Assembly: GCF_947498095.1 (NCBI RefSeq)
Contig: NZ_CANMJE010000002.1
Span: forward strand, 1-64,000
Origin: an uncultured Shimia sp.
Lineage (GTDB): Bacteria; Pseudomonadota; Alphaproteobacteria; Rhodobacterales; Rhodobacteraceae
Length of the DNA stretch: 64,000 bases
Direction: 5' to 3'
The notes beneath the pieces are model-generated. The model had not been told where the DNA came from. It made no database searches and saw only the letters and a list, made by a program, of their open reading frames with translations. The translations under genes and the position numbers were made by a program. The first letter of the stretch is position 1. Every line of letters begins with the position of its first letter. This document shows positions 42,649-51,493 of this stretch, piece after piece.

Positions 42649-42712
42649 GAATCGGGTTAAACGGGTTGCGAATCACTCACGCGCAATATTGATTCGTTTT
42701 AATGCGAATCAA
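42649..42712 (+). promoter_or_regulatory. GANTC cluster and inverted repeat upstream of rpoD
   Basis: Four GANTC sites (42649-42653, 42670-42674, 42691-42695, 42706-42710) fall within 62 bases of the dnaG-rpoD gap. The last two sit in an inverted repeat, TTGATTCG (42689-42696) with CGAATCAA (42705-42712). GANTC is the CcrM methylase site of alphaproteobacteria, so methylation-dependent or hairpin-dependent control of rpoD is possible but inferred. Confidence 0.5.
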
Positions 42713-42741
42713 CTAACCAGCCCTTTTTGCAGGAGCACCGC

Positions 42742-44727
42742 ATGGCCGCCAAAGACACCGACGACCGCAAGTCCACCGATCAAGAAGCAGAAATTTCGCT
42801 CGACATGAGCCAGACCGCCGTCAAGAAGATGATCGGAGAGGCGCGGGAAAAGGGCTACATCACCTATGATCAGCTGAATCAGGTGCTGCCCCCCGATCAG
42901 GTGAGCTCTGAACAGATCGAAGACGTCATGTCGATGCTGTCGGAGATGGGCATCAACATCATCGAAGATGAAGAGGCCGAGGAAGAAGAACAGAAATCCA
43001 CCGCCGTTGTCGACACTTCGTCGGCTAACCGCGAAGTGGCTCTGGGATCGGGCACCACCGAAAAGCTGGATCGCACCGACGACCCTGTGCGCATGTATCT
43101 GCGCGAGATGGGCAGCGTCGAACTCTTGAGCCGCGAAGGCGAGATTGCGATTGCCAAGCGTATTGAGGCGGGCCGCAACACGATGATCGCGGGCCTGTGT
43201 GAAAGCCCTCTGACCTTTCAGGCGATCACCATCTGGCGCGACGAACTTTTGTCTGAAGAAATCCTGCTGCGCGACGTAATCGATCTGGAAACCACCTTTG
43301 GCAACCAGATGGGCGATGACGACGAGGAAGAAGAACCCGTCGTTGACACTTCGAACGTCAACGCCGCCCCCAAGAAAGAAGACACCGGCCCTGAGTTGGA
43401 CGCCGATGGCAACCCGATTGCCAAGGACGACGATGACGACGAGGACGAGCAGGCCAACATGTCGCTTGCCGCAATGGAAGCCGCGCTGAAACCGCGCGTG
43501 CTGGAAACCCTCGACATCATCGCCCGCGATTTTGCTCTCCTGAGCGATATGCAGGATGCCCGGATCTCGGCCACGCTGAACGAAGATGACTCCTTCTCGA
43601 AAAAGCAGGAAACCACCTATCAGAAGCTGCGTCAGGAAATCGTCGACCTTGTCAACGAACTGCACCTGCACAACAACCGTATCGAAGCGCTGATTGATCA
43701 GCTTTATGGCATCAACCGCCGGATCATGCAGATCGACTCGGCCATGGTGAAACTGGCCGATCAGGCCCGTATCAACCGTCGTGAGTTTATCGAAGCCTAC
43801 CGTGGTCGCGAACTGGACCCGACCTGGCTCGAAGACATGTCACAAAAACCCGGTCGCGGCTGGCAAATGTTCATGGAGCGCTCGGTCGATAAGGTCGAAG
43901 AACTGCGTTCGGATATGGCGCAGGTCGGCACCTATGTCGGTCTGGACATCCCCGAATTCCGCCGCATCGTGCAACAGGTGCAAAAAGGTGAGAAAGAGGC
44001 TCGTCAGGCCAAGAAAGAAATGGTCGAGGCCAACCTTCGTCTGGTTATCTCGATCGCCAAAAAGTACACCAACCGCGGCCTGCAATTCCTTGATTTGATT
44101 CAAGAAGGTAACATCGGCCTGATGAAAGCGGTCGATAAGTTCGAATATCGCCGTGGTTACAAATTCTCGACCTATGCGACATGGTGGATCCGTCAGGCGA
44201 TCACCCGCTCGATTGCGGATCAGGCCCGCACCATCCGTATTCCTGTGCACATGATCGAGACCATCAACAAATTGGTGCGGACCGGTCGTCAGATGCTGCA
44301 CGAGATTGGACGCGAGCCGACCCCGGAAGAACTGGCCGACAAGCTTCAGATGCCGCTGGAAAAGGTCCGCAAGGTGATGAAGATCGCCAAGGAACCGATT
44401 TCGCTCGAAACCCCGATTGGCGACGAAGAAGACTCGCAGCTCGGCGATTTCATCGAAGACAAGAACGCGGTTCTGCCACTGGACTCGGCCATTCAGGAAA
44501 ACCTGAAAGAGACCACAACCCGTGTTCTCGCCTCGCTCACACCACGTGAAGAACGTGTGCTGCGCATGCGTTTTGGCATCGGAATGAACACCGACCACAC
44601 GCTGGAAGAGGTTGGTCAACAGTTCAGCGTGACCCGCGAACGGATCCGTCAGATCGAAGCGAAGGCGCTGCGCAAACTAAAACACCCCAGCCGCTCGCGC
44701 AAACTGCGCAGCTTCCTGGATCAGTGA
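42742..44727 (+). CDS. rpoD: RNA polymerase primary sigma factor (sigma-70)
   Basis: 661 residues. Region 1.1 begins [13 protein letters not shown]. An acidic insert ([10 protein letters not shown] and DDDDDEDEQ) lies in the non-conserved region, as usual in alphaproteobacteria. Region 2 has [20 protein letters not shown] near residue 430 and [19 protein letters not shown]. Region 4.2 ends [17 protein letters not shown], then [13 protein letters not shown]. The ATG at 42742 follows GCAGGAGCACCGC. It is the housekeeping sigma factor. Confidence 0.96.
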   Translation: MAAKDTDDRKSTDQEAEISLDMSQTAVKKMIGEAREKGYITYDQLNQVLPPDQVSSEQIEDVMSMLSEMGINIIEDEEAEEEEQKSTAVVDTSSANREVALGSGTTEKLDRTDDPVRMYLREMGSVELLSREGEIAIAKRIEAGRNTMIAGLCESPLTFQAITIWRDELLSEEILLRDVIDLETTFGNQMGDDDEEEEPVVDTSNVNAAPKKEDTGPELDADGNPIAKDDDDDEDEQANMSLAAMEAALKPRVLETLDIIARDFALLSDMQDARISATLNEDDSFSKKQETTYQKLRQEIVDLVNELHLHNNRIEALIDQLYGINRRIMQIDSAMVKLADQARINRREFIEAYRGRELDPTWLEDMSQKPGRGWQMFMERSVDKVEELRSDMAQVGTYVGLDIPEFRRIVQQVQKGEKEARQAKKEMVEANLRLVISIAKKYTNRGLQFLDLIQEGNIGLMKAVDKFEYRRGYKFSTYATWWIRQAITRSIADQARTIRIPVHMIETINKLVRTGRQMLHEIGREPTPEELADKLQMPLEKVRKVMKIAKEPISLETPIGDEEDSQLGDFIEDKNAVLPLDSAIQENLKETTTRVLASLTPREERVLRMRFGIGMNTDHTLEEVGQQFSVTRERIRQIEAKALRKLKHPSRSRKLRSFLDQ

Positions 44728-44731
44728 TTAG

Positions 44732-44757
44732 AACGGCGCCTTCGGGCGCCGTTTTCA
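44732..44757 (+). terminator. Intrinsic terminator of rpoD
   Basis: AACGGCGCC (44732-44740), a TTCG tetraloop and GGCGCCGTT (44745-44753), followed by TTcaTTT. It starts 5 bases after the rpoD stop. Confidence 0.88.
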
Positions 44758-44826
44758 TTTCTGGTGGCTAGAACTCGGTCGACAGGCCGACACGCGACAA
44801 AATCTAATCGCAACGAGGAGTGCGCG

Positions 44827-45123
44827 ATGTCCTTTCTCAAGAAACTCTTCGGAGGCGGTGGCAACAGCACCCAAGATGCTCCGGACATCGAGCCGGTTGA
44901 TTACAACGGCTATTCGATTTTCCCCGAACCAATCAACGAAGGGTCTGTGTTCCGCATTTCCGCACGGATCGAAAAAGACATCGACGGCGAGATTAAGACC
45001 CAGAAACTTATCCGAGCTGACACGGTGAACAGCGTTGAAGCGGCCAACGACATGTCGGTGAACAAGGCCAAACAGGTCATTGATGAACGCGGTGACAAGC
45101 TGTTTGAAGGCTCCAACGCCTGA
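44827..45123 (+). CDS. HlyU-like protein
   Basis: 98 residues. MSFLKKLFGGG, then EPVDYNGYSIFPEPINEGSV, FRISARIEKDIDGEIKTQKL, IRADTV and ANDMSVNKAKQVIDERGDKL match the Pfam HlyU family, unrelated to the Vibrio winged-helix regulator despite the shared name. The fold is a small beta sheet. Function is unknown. ATG at 44827 follows AACGAGGAGTGCGCG. Monocistronic after the rpoD terminator. Confidence 0.85.
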   Translation: MSFLKKLFGGGGNSTQDAPDIEPVDYNGYSIFPEPINEGSVFRISARIEKDIDGEIKTQKLIRADTVNSVEAANDMSVNKAKQVIDERGDKLFEGSNA

Positions 45124-45226
45124 CCTGCGACCTATCCCCCAAAACCATTCGTGATTGGGCTGTGTTGGACAAGCCAGCACGCCAAGACTAAGCTCAGTCT
45201 CAGGATCAAACGAAAGGTTTTTGCCC

Positions 45227-45640
45227 ATGCGCCCGATGACTCTTGCCCTGTCCGCAGCCCTTTTGGTCGGCTCCGCGATGTCGGCCTCGGCCTATTTTGC
45301 GTGGCGCGTCAACATGTTGCCGGGAAACGGAAATTTTGAGGTGATCGACGGTCCTAGAGGGGGTAACCAACGCATCTGGTGTGAAGCGGCGAAGTTTGCT
45401 GCTGGCCCCCTGCGCGCGCGCGGTAACACGCGCATGTATCTGTTGCACCCTAATGGCCGTGCCAAATCTCAGGCCAATTCTTTTGGCACCGGCTTTACCA
45501 TCAATCCGACACAAGAGATGCTCGACATTTCCTCGCGGCCCGGTGACGGTGGCAACTATTCTGTTTCGATCAAAAAAGTGGGCTACAATCTATCCGTAAG
45601 CCACGCACGCGGGTTCTGCGGCAGCAACGTTCTCTATTGA
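45227..45640 (+). CDS. Exported protein of unknown function
   Basis: 137 residues with signal peptide MRPMTLALSAALLVGSAMSA. The mature protein shows a beta-rich pattern, VNMLPGNGNFEVIDGPRGGN, IWCEAAKFAAGPLRARGNTR and SHARGFCGSNVL, with two cysteines likely forming a disulfide. Similar small periplasmic proteins exist in the Rhodobacteraceae but I cannot name a family. It lies 20 bases before the dehalogenase ATG and may be co-transcribed with it. Confidence 0.7.
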   Translation: MRPMTLALSAALLVGSAMSASAYFAWRVNMLPGNGNFEVIDGPRGGNQRIWCEAAKFAAGPLRARGNTRMYLLHPNGRAKSQANSFGTGFTINPTQEMLDISSRPGDGGNYSVSIKKVGYNLSVSHARGFCGSNVLY

Positions 45641-45659
45641 ACACAAGGATACTTTGGCC

Positions 45660-46523
45660 ATGACCAAGAACACTGTCACCGTAAACGGTCAGGACATGGC
45701 CTATGTCGAGATGGGGCAGGGGCGCCCGATTGTTTTTTTGCACGGCAATCCGACCTCGTCCTACCTGTGGCGCAACGTGATGCCGGAACTTGCGGGCCTG
45801 GGTCGCTGTATCGCGCCGGATCTGATTGGCATGGGCGACAGTGCCAAGCTGCCTGATGTTGGCGCCGACACTTATACCTTCCAGACCCATCGCACCTATC
45901 TTGATGGTTTCTTTGAGGCGCTGGACTTGCGCGAGGACGTGATCCTTGTGATTCATGACTGGGGGTCCGCCCTTGGGTTTGACTGGGCCAACCGCCATCG
46001 CGGATCAGTTGCAGGCATCGCTTATATGGAAGGCATTGTGCAGCCCTTAGAGGGCTGGGAGCAATTCAACCCGCAGGCTGCACCGGTGTTTCAGGCCCTG
46101 CGCACGGACGCCGGGGAAGAGATGATCCTCGATAAGAACCTGTTCATTGAGCGGATATTGACCGGCTCAATCCTGCGCGATCTCAGTGACGAAGAGATGG
46201 CCGAATATCGCCGCCCGTACCTGAAGCGTGAAGATCGTTGGCCCACGTTGACATGGCCCCGGCAGATCCCGGTTGGCGGCGATCCCGCAGACGTGACCGA
46301 GATCGTGCGAGCCTATGCGGAATGGCTGTCCAACAGTGACTTGCCCAAGTTGTTCGTCAACGCCGAGCCGGGCGCAATCCTGATCGGCGGCCCGCGTGAA
46401 TTTTGCCGAACCTGGCCACACCAAAGCGAAGTGACAGTCGCGGGCAGCCACTTTATTCAAGAGGACAGTGGCCCCGAAATTGGCCGCGCCGTCGCCGAAT
46501 GGATCACCTTTAACAGTCTTTGA
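45660..46523 (+). CDS. Haloalkane dehalogenase (alpha/beta hydrolase)
   Basis: 287 residues from ATG 45660. Nucleophile Asp100 with Trp101 lies in LVIHDWGSALGFDWA. The halide-stabilising Asn30 is in FLHGNPTSSYLWRN. The acid is likely Glu124 in YMEGIV and the base is His264 in GSHFIQED. This set (Asp, Glu after strand 6, His, with Asn plus Trp for halide) is the HLD-II pattern, hydrolysing carbon-halogen bonds of haloalkanes. It is not exported. The preference for a given haloalkane cannot be predicted. Fluoroacetate dehalogenase is a less likely alternative. Confidence 0.85.
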   Translation: MTKNTVTVNGQDMAYVEMGQGRPIVFLHGNPTSSYLWRNVMPELAGLGRCIAPDLIGMGDSAKLPDVGADTYTFQTHRTYLDGFFEALDLREDVILVIHDWGSALGFDWANRHRGSVAGIAYMEGIVQPLEGWEQFNPQAAPVFQALRTDAGEEMILDKNLFIERILTGSILRDLSDEEMAEYRRPYLKREDRWPTLTWPRQIPVGGDPADVTEIVRAYAEWLSNSDLPKLFVNAEPGAILIGGPREFCRTWPHQSEVTVAGSHFIQEDSGPEIGRAVAEWITFNSL

Positions 46524-46573
46524 CGCGACTTTCCGGTGTGATGCGCTATGATCTTGGTCAGGGAGGCGAGTGA

Positions 46574-47383
46574 ATGCTGCGACTTTTGCTGATTTTCCTA
46601 ACCCTCACGGGCATGGCCCACGCGCAAGAGCGGCGGCCCAGCCATTGCATTGCCTTGGCTCAGGCCCCGGGCGCTGAGTACCTGCAAAAGGCGTCATTTC
46701 GCGACCCGCTGGAAAACAATCATGTGCGGATCAGTTATATCTCGCATGCCTCCTTCCTGATCCAAGCACATGATGGTGTCTCGGTTGTGACCGATTTCAC
46801 CGGCTTTATCGGCAATGTCGATTTCCTGCCGACCGTGGTCACCATGAACCACGCCCATGACACCCATTGGACCGAATACCCCGACCCGGCCATTCCCCAT
46901 GTTCTGCTGGGGTGGGATGACTTTGGCGAGATCGCCGTGCATCACCTCGATCTTGGCTCAATGCTGGTGCGTAATGTCCCCACGGATATTCGTCGTTTTG
47001 ACGGTGTCGAAGAGAACGGAAATTCGATTTTCGTTTTTGAAGTCGGGGGGTTATGCATTGCACATTTGGGTCACCTGCATCACGAACCCAGCCCCGCGCA
47101 ATATGCTGCTCTGGGGCGGATGGATGTTGTGATGGCCGCTGTTGATGGGGGCATGTCACTGGACACCGAAACGATGATGCGTGTGTTGCGCAACATTAAG
47201 GCGCGTGTGGTCATTCCGATGCATTGGTTCGAAGGTTGGACGCTCGAGGCGTTTCTGGCGGGCATGTCGGATGAGTATGAGATCGTCATAGACGGATCCA
47301 GCGAGATAGAACTATCGCTGCGGGATCTGCCGCGCCGCCCTGTCATCCGGGTTCTCGCGCCGCGCTACCTCAAAGACTCCTAG
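46574..47383 (+). CDS. Exported metallo-beta-lactamase-fold hydrolase
   Basis: 269 residues with a signal peptide, MLRLLLIFLTLTGMAHAQER. The metal motif is MNHAHDTHWTEY (near residue 95). Another His lies in CIAHLGHLHHEPS (near 160), a later Asp in MAAVDGGMSL and a final His in VVIPMHWFEGWT. This is the UlaG-like beta-lactamase-fold pattern of periplasmic or lipoprotein hydrolases. The substrate is unknown. It follows the dehalogenase by 50 bases on the same strand. Confidence 0.8.
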   Translation: MLRLLLIFLTLTGMAHAQERRPSHCIALAQAPGAEYLQKASFRDPLENNHVRISYISHASFLIQAHDGVSVVTDFTGFIGNVDFLPTVVTMNHAHDTHWTEYPDPAIPHVLLGWDDFGEIAVHHLDLGSMLVRNVPTDIRRFDGVEENGNSIFVFEVGGLCIAHLGHLHHEPSPAQYAALGRMDVVMAAVDGGMSLDTETMMRVLRNIKARVVIPMHWFEGWTLEAFLAGMSDEYEIVIDGSSEIELSLRDLPRRPVIRVLAPRYLKDS

Positions 47384-47414
47384 ACGTGGTCGCGAAGCAT
47401 GCTAGGACAGGGAC

Positions 47415-48836
47415 ATGACCCTTACTTCTGTTTCGACGCCGTTTCTCGACGCGCTTGCCCAATCCCTGCCCGAGGGAACCCTGCGCGAGGCGGAACCCCG
47501 CTATCTCGAAGAGCCGCGCGGCCGGTTTGTCGGCTTGGCCTCAACCGCCATTGCCTTGCCACGCACCGTTGACGAGGTGGCGACCATCGTGGCCGCCTGT
47601 AATGCGGCTGGGGTTCCGGTTGTGCCCTATGGTGGCGGCACCGGGTTGGTCGGTGGTCAGGTCAAACCTGACGGCGCCGTGCCGTTAGTCCTGTCGCTGG
47701 AGCGTATGAAAGCCATCCGCGCGGTCTATCCGTTGGAAAATGTCATCGTGGCCGAAGCAGGTGCGATTTTGGCAGATGTCCAAACCGCTGCCGATGACGC
47801 GGATCGATTGTTTCCATTGTCGTTGGCCGCCAAGGGATCCTGCACCATTGGTGGCAACCTGTCGACCAACGCAGGCGGCGTGAATGTCCTGCGTTATGGC
47901 AATACCCGGGATCTCTGTCTGGGCATCGAGGCGGTCATGCCTTCGGGCGAGATTTGGCACGGTCTGACACGGCTGCGCAAAGACAACACAGGCTATGACC
48001 TGCGCAACCTTATGGTTGGCGCCGAAGGTACGCTGGGGGTCATCACCGCCGCTGCGCTTAAACTCTCTCCGCGCCCGGCGTCCCTCGGGACGGCGTTCAT
48101 GGTGGTCGAAGGTCCCGCCGCGGCACTGAAACTCTTGGCTTTGGCCCGCAGTCATGTGGGCGAGGCGGTCAGTGCCTTCGAACTTATACACCGGCAGGGC
48201 CTTGAGTTTGTCGCCGAGACCTTGCCGGACATTCGTCAACCCTATGAGGCGCCGCCACAGTGGATGGTGCTTGTCGAACTGGGTCTTTCGCAGGACGCGG
48301 ATATCGCGCTTGAAACTCTGTTTGCCGAGGCACTGGAGGCCGGATTGGTCCAAGATGGTCTGATCGCCCAGAACGCAGGCCAACGTCAGGAGTTCTGGTC
48401 TTTGCGAGAACATATCCCAGTGGCCAACAAACGCATTGGGTCGGTGTCCAGTCATGACATCTCGGTACCACTTGGGGCGCTGACCGAGTTCATTGACGTT
48501 GCCTCTCAAAAAATCATGGATCTCGGCAAGTTCCGGATCAATTGCTTCGGTCACCTCGGCGATGGCAACTTGCATTTTAATGTCTTCCCGCCCAAGGGAA
48601 CCCATCGCGACTCATTGGTTCACTTGCGGGATGAGGTCAAAAGGATCGTGCATGACCTGTTGCACGAGATGGAGGGGTCTTTCAGCGCGGAACATGGGGT
48701 TGGTCGCATGAAAACGGCAGATCTTGAGCGCTATGCTGATCCTGTGCGGCTGACAGCGATGCGGGCGATCAAACAGGCGCTGGATCCCAATGGCATCATG
48801 AATCCCGGTGTGATCCTAAACGCGCCAGAGACGTAA
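47415..48836 (+). CDS. FAD-linked 2-hydroxyacid dehydrogenase (D-lactate/glycolate/2-hydroxyglutarate type)
   Basis: 473 residues. The FAD-binding (GlcD/VAO) half has VVPYGGGTGLVGGQ (near residue 72) and the LAAKGSCTIGGNLSTNAGG loop (near 136). The C-terminal FAD-oxidase domain has INCFGHLGDGNLHFNVFPP (near 376, His residues likely metal/substrate ligands), FSAEHGVGRMK and ALDPNGIMNPGVI. The family oxidises D-lactate, glycolate or D-2-hydroxyglutarate. The exact acid is not decidable by eye. It is last in a plus-strand run starting at the dehalogenase. Confidence 0.87.
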   Translation: MTLTSVSTPFLDALAQSLPEGTLREAEPRYLEEPRGRFVGLASTAIALPRTVDEVATIVAACNAAGVPVVPYGGGTGLVGGQVKPDGAVPLVLSLERMKAIRAVYPLENVIVAEAGAILADVQTAADDADRLFPLSLAAKGSCTIGGNLSTNAGGVNVLRYGNTRDLCLGIEAVMPSGEIWHGLTRLRKDNTGYDLRNLMVGAEGTLGVITAAALKLSPRPASLGTAFMVVEGPAAALKLLALARSHVGEAVSAFELIHRQGLEFVAETLPDIRQPYEAPPQWMVLVELGLSQDADIALETLFAEALEAGLVQDGLIAQNAGQRQEFWSLREHIPVANKRIGSVSSHDISVPLGALTEFIDVASQKIMDLGKFRINCFGHLGDGNLHFNVFPPKGTHRDSLVHLRDEVKRIVHDLLHEMEGSFSAEHGVGRMKTADLERYADPVRLTAMRAIKQALDPNGIMNPGVILNAPET

Positions 48837-48839
48837 ACA

Positions 48840-48867
48840 CCCCGCACCTTTGGGGAAGGCACGGGGC
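48840..48867. terminator. Weak hairpin between convergent dehydrogenase and apt genes
   Basis: CCCCGCACCTT and AAGGCACGGGG pair across TGGGG, with a 2-base mismatch in the stem. There is no T-run on either side. It may end one or both transcripts, but I would not rely on it. Confidence 0.35.
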
Positions 48868-48952
48868 GTGATTGATCCCAAGCGGGATCGTGCAAGCAAT
48901 GTCGGAACCCAACCGATGTCGGATCATACCGGTGAAATCGTTGAGAATTCCT

Positions 48953-49492
48953 TTACAGGCCCTCGAACTCGCACAGGACCGCGACATTCATCCCCATGTC
49001 TTCCAGACGTTTCCGCCCACCCAGTTCCGGCAAGTCGATAATGAACGAGCACGCCAGGATTTCGCCACCCAGCCGTTCAATCAGTTTGATACCCGCTTCG
49101 GCGGTGCCGCCGGTGGCCAAGAGGTCATCCACGACCAGAACGGTTTCTCCAGGCTGAATGGCGTCATCATGGACTTCCATGACCGCTTCGCCATATTCCA
49201 GCGTGTATTCTTCTGAGATAGTGGCGCCGGGCAGCTTGCCCTTTTTGCGGATCGGCACGAACCCAACGGACAATTGGTGCGCAATGGCGCCGCCGATGAT
49301 AAACCCGCGCGCCTCAAGCCCGACAACCTTGTCGATACGCTCGCCTGCATAGGGGTGCAGCATCTGGTCAATGGCCATCCGAAACCCGCGTGGATCTGCA
49401 AATAGCGTGGTCACATCGCGGAACAGAATGCCCTCATGCGGAAAGTCTACGATGGTGCGGATATAGTCTTTGACGTCGTTGCTTTTGCGCAT
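48953..49492 (-). CDS. apt: Adenine phosphoribosyltransferase
   Basis: 179 residues. It makes AMP from adenine and PRPP. The PRPP loop is [17 protein letters not shown] (near residue 124). The N-terminal [20 protein letters not shown] and [20 protein letters not shown] are canonical. The start at 49492 gives [11 protein letters not shown]. Together with mtnP nearby it supports salvage of adenine released from methylthioadenosine. Confidence 0.95.
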   Translation of the reverse strand: MRKSNDVKDYIRTIVDFPHEGILFRDVTTLFADPRGFRMAIDQMLHPYAGERIDKVVGLEARGFIIGGAIAHQLSVGFVPIRKKGKLPGATISEEYTLEYGEAVMEVHDDAIQPGETVLVVDDLLATGGTAEAGIKLIERLGGEILACSFIIDLPELGGRKRLEDMGMNVAVLCEFEGL

Positions 49493-49594
49493 TGCCAGAT
49501 CCTTTGAAATTGTGTTGTGCCCGGTTTCGCCGATCAAGCTGCCTGGTGCAAGTGGCGGATGCGCGCATCGGCTTAATCGGATTGATGTAGGTCA

Positions 49595-49639
49595 TTCCAA
49601 TTTCCGCATATAGCGGGTTATAATGTATAGCGAATATGC
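49595..49639 (+). promoter_or_regulatory. Promoter of the small RHH-like gene with TATAGCG repeats
   Basis: TTCCAA (49595-49600), an 18-base spacer and a perfect TATAAT (49619-49624). Two TATAGCG direct repeats (49609-49615 and 49626-49632) flank the -10, and GCATAT (49606-49611) is inverted as ATATGC (49634-49639). A repressor binding the repeats would cover the -10. Confidence 0.55.
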
Positions 49640-49691
49640 AGCCCAAGTATATGCATTCCCAAGACAGCTTTCATGAAAGGTGCGCCCGGCA

Positions 49692-49871
49692 ATGGCCAAG
49701 AAAGATGGCAAAAAATCTGGCAAGAAGAACAGCCAGCTTGTGTTGCGCCTTGATAAGGATGAGCGCGACGCCTTTGTCGATCTCTGCCAAGAGATGGACA
49801 CCAGCGCAGCCCGCGAAATCCGTCACTTCATTCGCCGTTTCATGAAAAAGAATGCGGACCGAGACGACTAG
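49692..49871 (+). CDS. Small ribbon-helix-helix-like protein
   Basis: 59 residues from ATG 49692. After a Lys-rich N-terminus (MAKKDGKKSGKK), SQLVLRLDKDERDAFVDLCQ and EMDTSAAREIRHFIRRFMKK match the RHH pattern: one beta strand (QLVLRL), helix 1 (DERDAFVDLCQEM), a turn with T/S, then helix 2 (AAREIRHFIRRFM). It probably binds DNA as a dimer. Autoregulation is suggested by repeats in its promoter. It ends sharing a CTAG with the convergent LysE gene. Confidence 0.6.
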   Translation: MAKKDGKKSGKKNSQLVLRLDKDERDAFVDLCQEMDTSAAREIRHFIRRFMKKNADRDD

Positions 49872-50497
49872 GTCGCGCGCCGCAACATCGCTGTCATAAA
49901 CCCCATGCCCATCAAGGTTACACCGCCAAGCCGGGTCAATCCGCGCATCACTGCCGGGCGTGACATGCGGCTGCGCAGCCGATCTGCCAGCAGTGCATAG
50001 GCCAGCGCGTTGATGGCTGCGAGACCGACAAATGTGACCGTCAAGATCGACATCTGAAGTGCAATGGCTCCATTCGGGTCGATGAACTGTGGCACGAAGG
50101 CGATGAAAAAACCGATGCTTTTGGGATTGAACGCGGTGACCATGGCGGCGTGGGTGAACACGGCGCGTGGGCTTTCAGCCGGTGTCTCGATCAAGGTATC
50201 GGTTTGCGCGTATCTCGCACCGCGCAACATGCGCCATCCCATCCAGATCAGGTAAGCGGCCCCGATCCACTTTACGATCAAAAAGGCCGTGGCCGAGGCC
50301 ATCACCAAGGCTCCAAGGCCGACCAGCGTGGCAGTCATCGCAATCGTATCGCCGACAGCAACGCCTGCGACCGTAGCCAAGGCCACTCGACGGCCTTGGG
50401 TCAGAGCATAAGACAGCACCAACAGGATCGTCGGACCGGGTAACAGCAACAGCGCCATTGAGGCAGCGGCAAAGGTCAACCAGATGTCAAAGCTCAT
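49868..50497 (-). CDS. LysE/RhtB family amino-acid exporter
   Basis: 209 residues with about six hydrophobic helices. LLLPGPTILLVLSYALTQGR (residues 17-36) with its conserved Pro-Gly-Pro motif and WIGAAYLIWMGWRMLRGARY are LysE/RhtB signatures, as is KSIGFFIAFVPQFIDPNG. It exports amino acids or derivatives. The substrate is unknown. Its start overlaps mtnP (ATGA), so the two are one transcript. Confidence 0.9.
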   Translation of the reverse strand: MSFDIWLTFAAASMALLLLPGPTILLVLSYALTQGRRVALATVAGVAVGDTIAMTATLVGLGALVMASATAFLIVKWIGAAYLIWMGWRMLRGARYAQTDTLIETPAESPRAVFTHAAMVTAFNPKSIGFFIAFVPQFIDPNGAIALQMSILTVTFVGLAAINALAYALLADRLRSRMSRPAVMRGLTRLGGVTLMGMGFMTAMLRRAT

Positions 50498-51369
50498 GCC
50501 AGAACCCGACCGGCAACATCCGAAAGCTTCGCGACCATGTCCGGGTCACGCGCGTCTGGCGCCGTGAGAATGGCAAACTCAAGCGCACGATCACAGCCAT
50601 GCGGGCAGGGGGCACGGTCGGCGCCCAGCAGGGCCGGCAAACGCCCAACAAGGTCTCGGCCCTTTTGTGCATTGCCCATCAGGGTCTTGATAATCTCAGA
50701 GACATCAACCTCACCATGCTTAGGATGCCAACTGTCATAGTCGGTAACCATAGCAACCGACGCATAACAAAGCTCGGCTTCCCGGGCGAGCTTTGCCTCG
50801 GGCATGTTGGTCATGCCGATCACGTCACAGCTCCAGCTTTCGCGGTACATTTTCGACTCGGCAAGCGATGAGAACTGTGGCCCTTCCATCGCTAGGTATG
50901 TGCCGCCACGATGCACCGTGATCCCGGTATCTTTGGCCGCCGTCTCACAAGCATCCGACAGACGTTCGCAGGTTGGGTGCGCCACGCTGACATGCGCCAC
51001 AAGGCCTGGACCAAAGAATGACTTTTCCCGTGCAAAGGTTCGGTCAATGAATTGATCCACAACAACAAAATCACCCGGCGCCATGCGTTCGCGAAACGAG
51101 CCCACAGCAGAAACCGAGATCACGTCGGTCACCCCGATCTGCTTTAGTGCCGCGATATTGGCCTGATAGGGTACCGAAGACGGCGTGTGCACATGTCCGC
51201 GCCCATGACGCGGCAGAAAGGCCATTTTCACACCATCCAGAGTGCCCGTCAGAATCTGGTCTGATGGTGCGCCCCAAGGGGTTTCCACCGCGTCCCAAGT
51301 GGCGTCTTTCAGCCCGTCAATCTCATAAATACCTGAGCCGCCGATTACGGCAATCATGGTCTCGGTCAT
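50494..51369 (-). CDS. mtnP: S-methyl-5'-thioadenosine phosphorylase
   Basis: 291 residues of the PNP/MTAP fold. IAVIGGSGIYEIDGL, LPRHGRGHVHTPSSVPYQAN and TYLAMEGPQFSSLAESKMY are the phosphate and nucleoside site motifs. DVIGMTNMPEAKLAREAELC with VTDYDSWH indicates methylthioadenosine rather than hypoxanthine/guanine specificity. It splits MTA with phosphate into adenine and methylthioribose-1-phosphate, feeding apt. Upstream of lysE in the same transcript. Confidence 0.93.
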   Translation of the reverse strand: MTETMIAVIGGSGIYEIDGLKDATWDAVETPWGAPSDQILTGTLDGVKMAFLPRHGRGHVHTPSSVPYQANIAALKQIGVTDVISVSAVGSFRERMAPGDFVVVDQFIDRTFAREKSFFGPGLVAHVSVAHPTCERLSDACETAAKDTGITVHRGGTYLAMEGPQFSSLAESKMYRESWSCDVIGMTNMPEAKLAREAELCYASVAMVTDYDSWHPKHGEVDVSEIIKTLMGNAQKGRDLVGRLPALLGADRAPCPHGCDRALEFAILTAPDARDPDMVAKLSDVAGRVLA

Positions 51370-51493
51370 GGGGTGCTCCTGTTGAAATGCTTGCGCTATT
51401 CTTGGCGATTGACGCCGGGCTTTGCAATGCGCGAAACCACATGAAAACCCACATCGGCACCGCGTTGGCAGGCTTGTAAAGTTCCTTTGCCGG

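Noticed and set aside
42709-43671. 320-codon minus-strand frame rich in Phe, Gly and Val over rpoD
   Set aside because: Its repeats mirror the acidic insert of RpoD on the other strand; no independent support.
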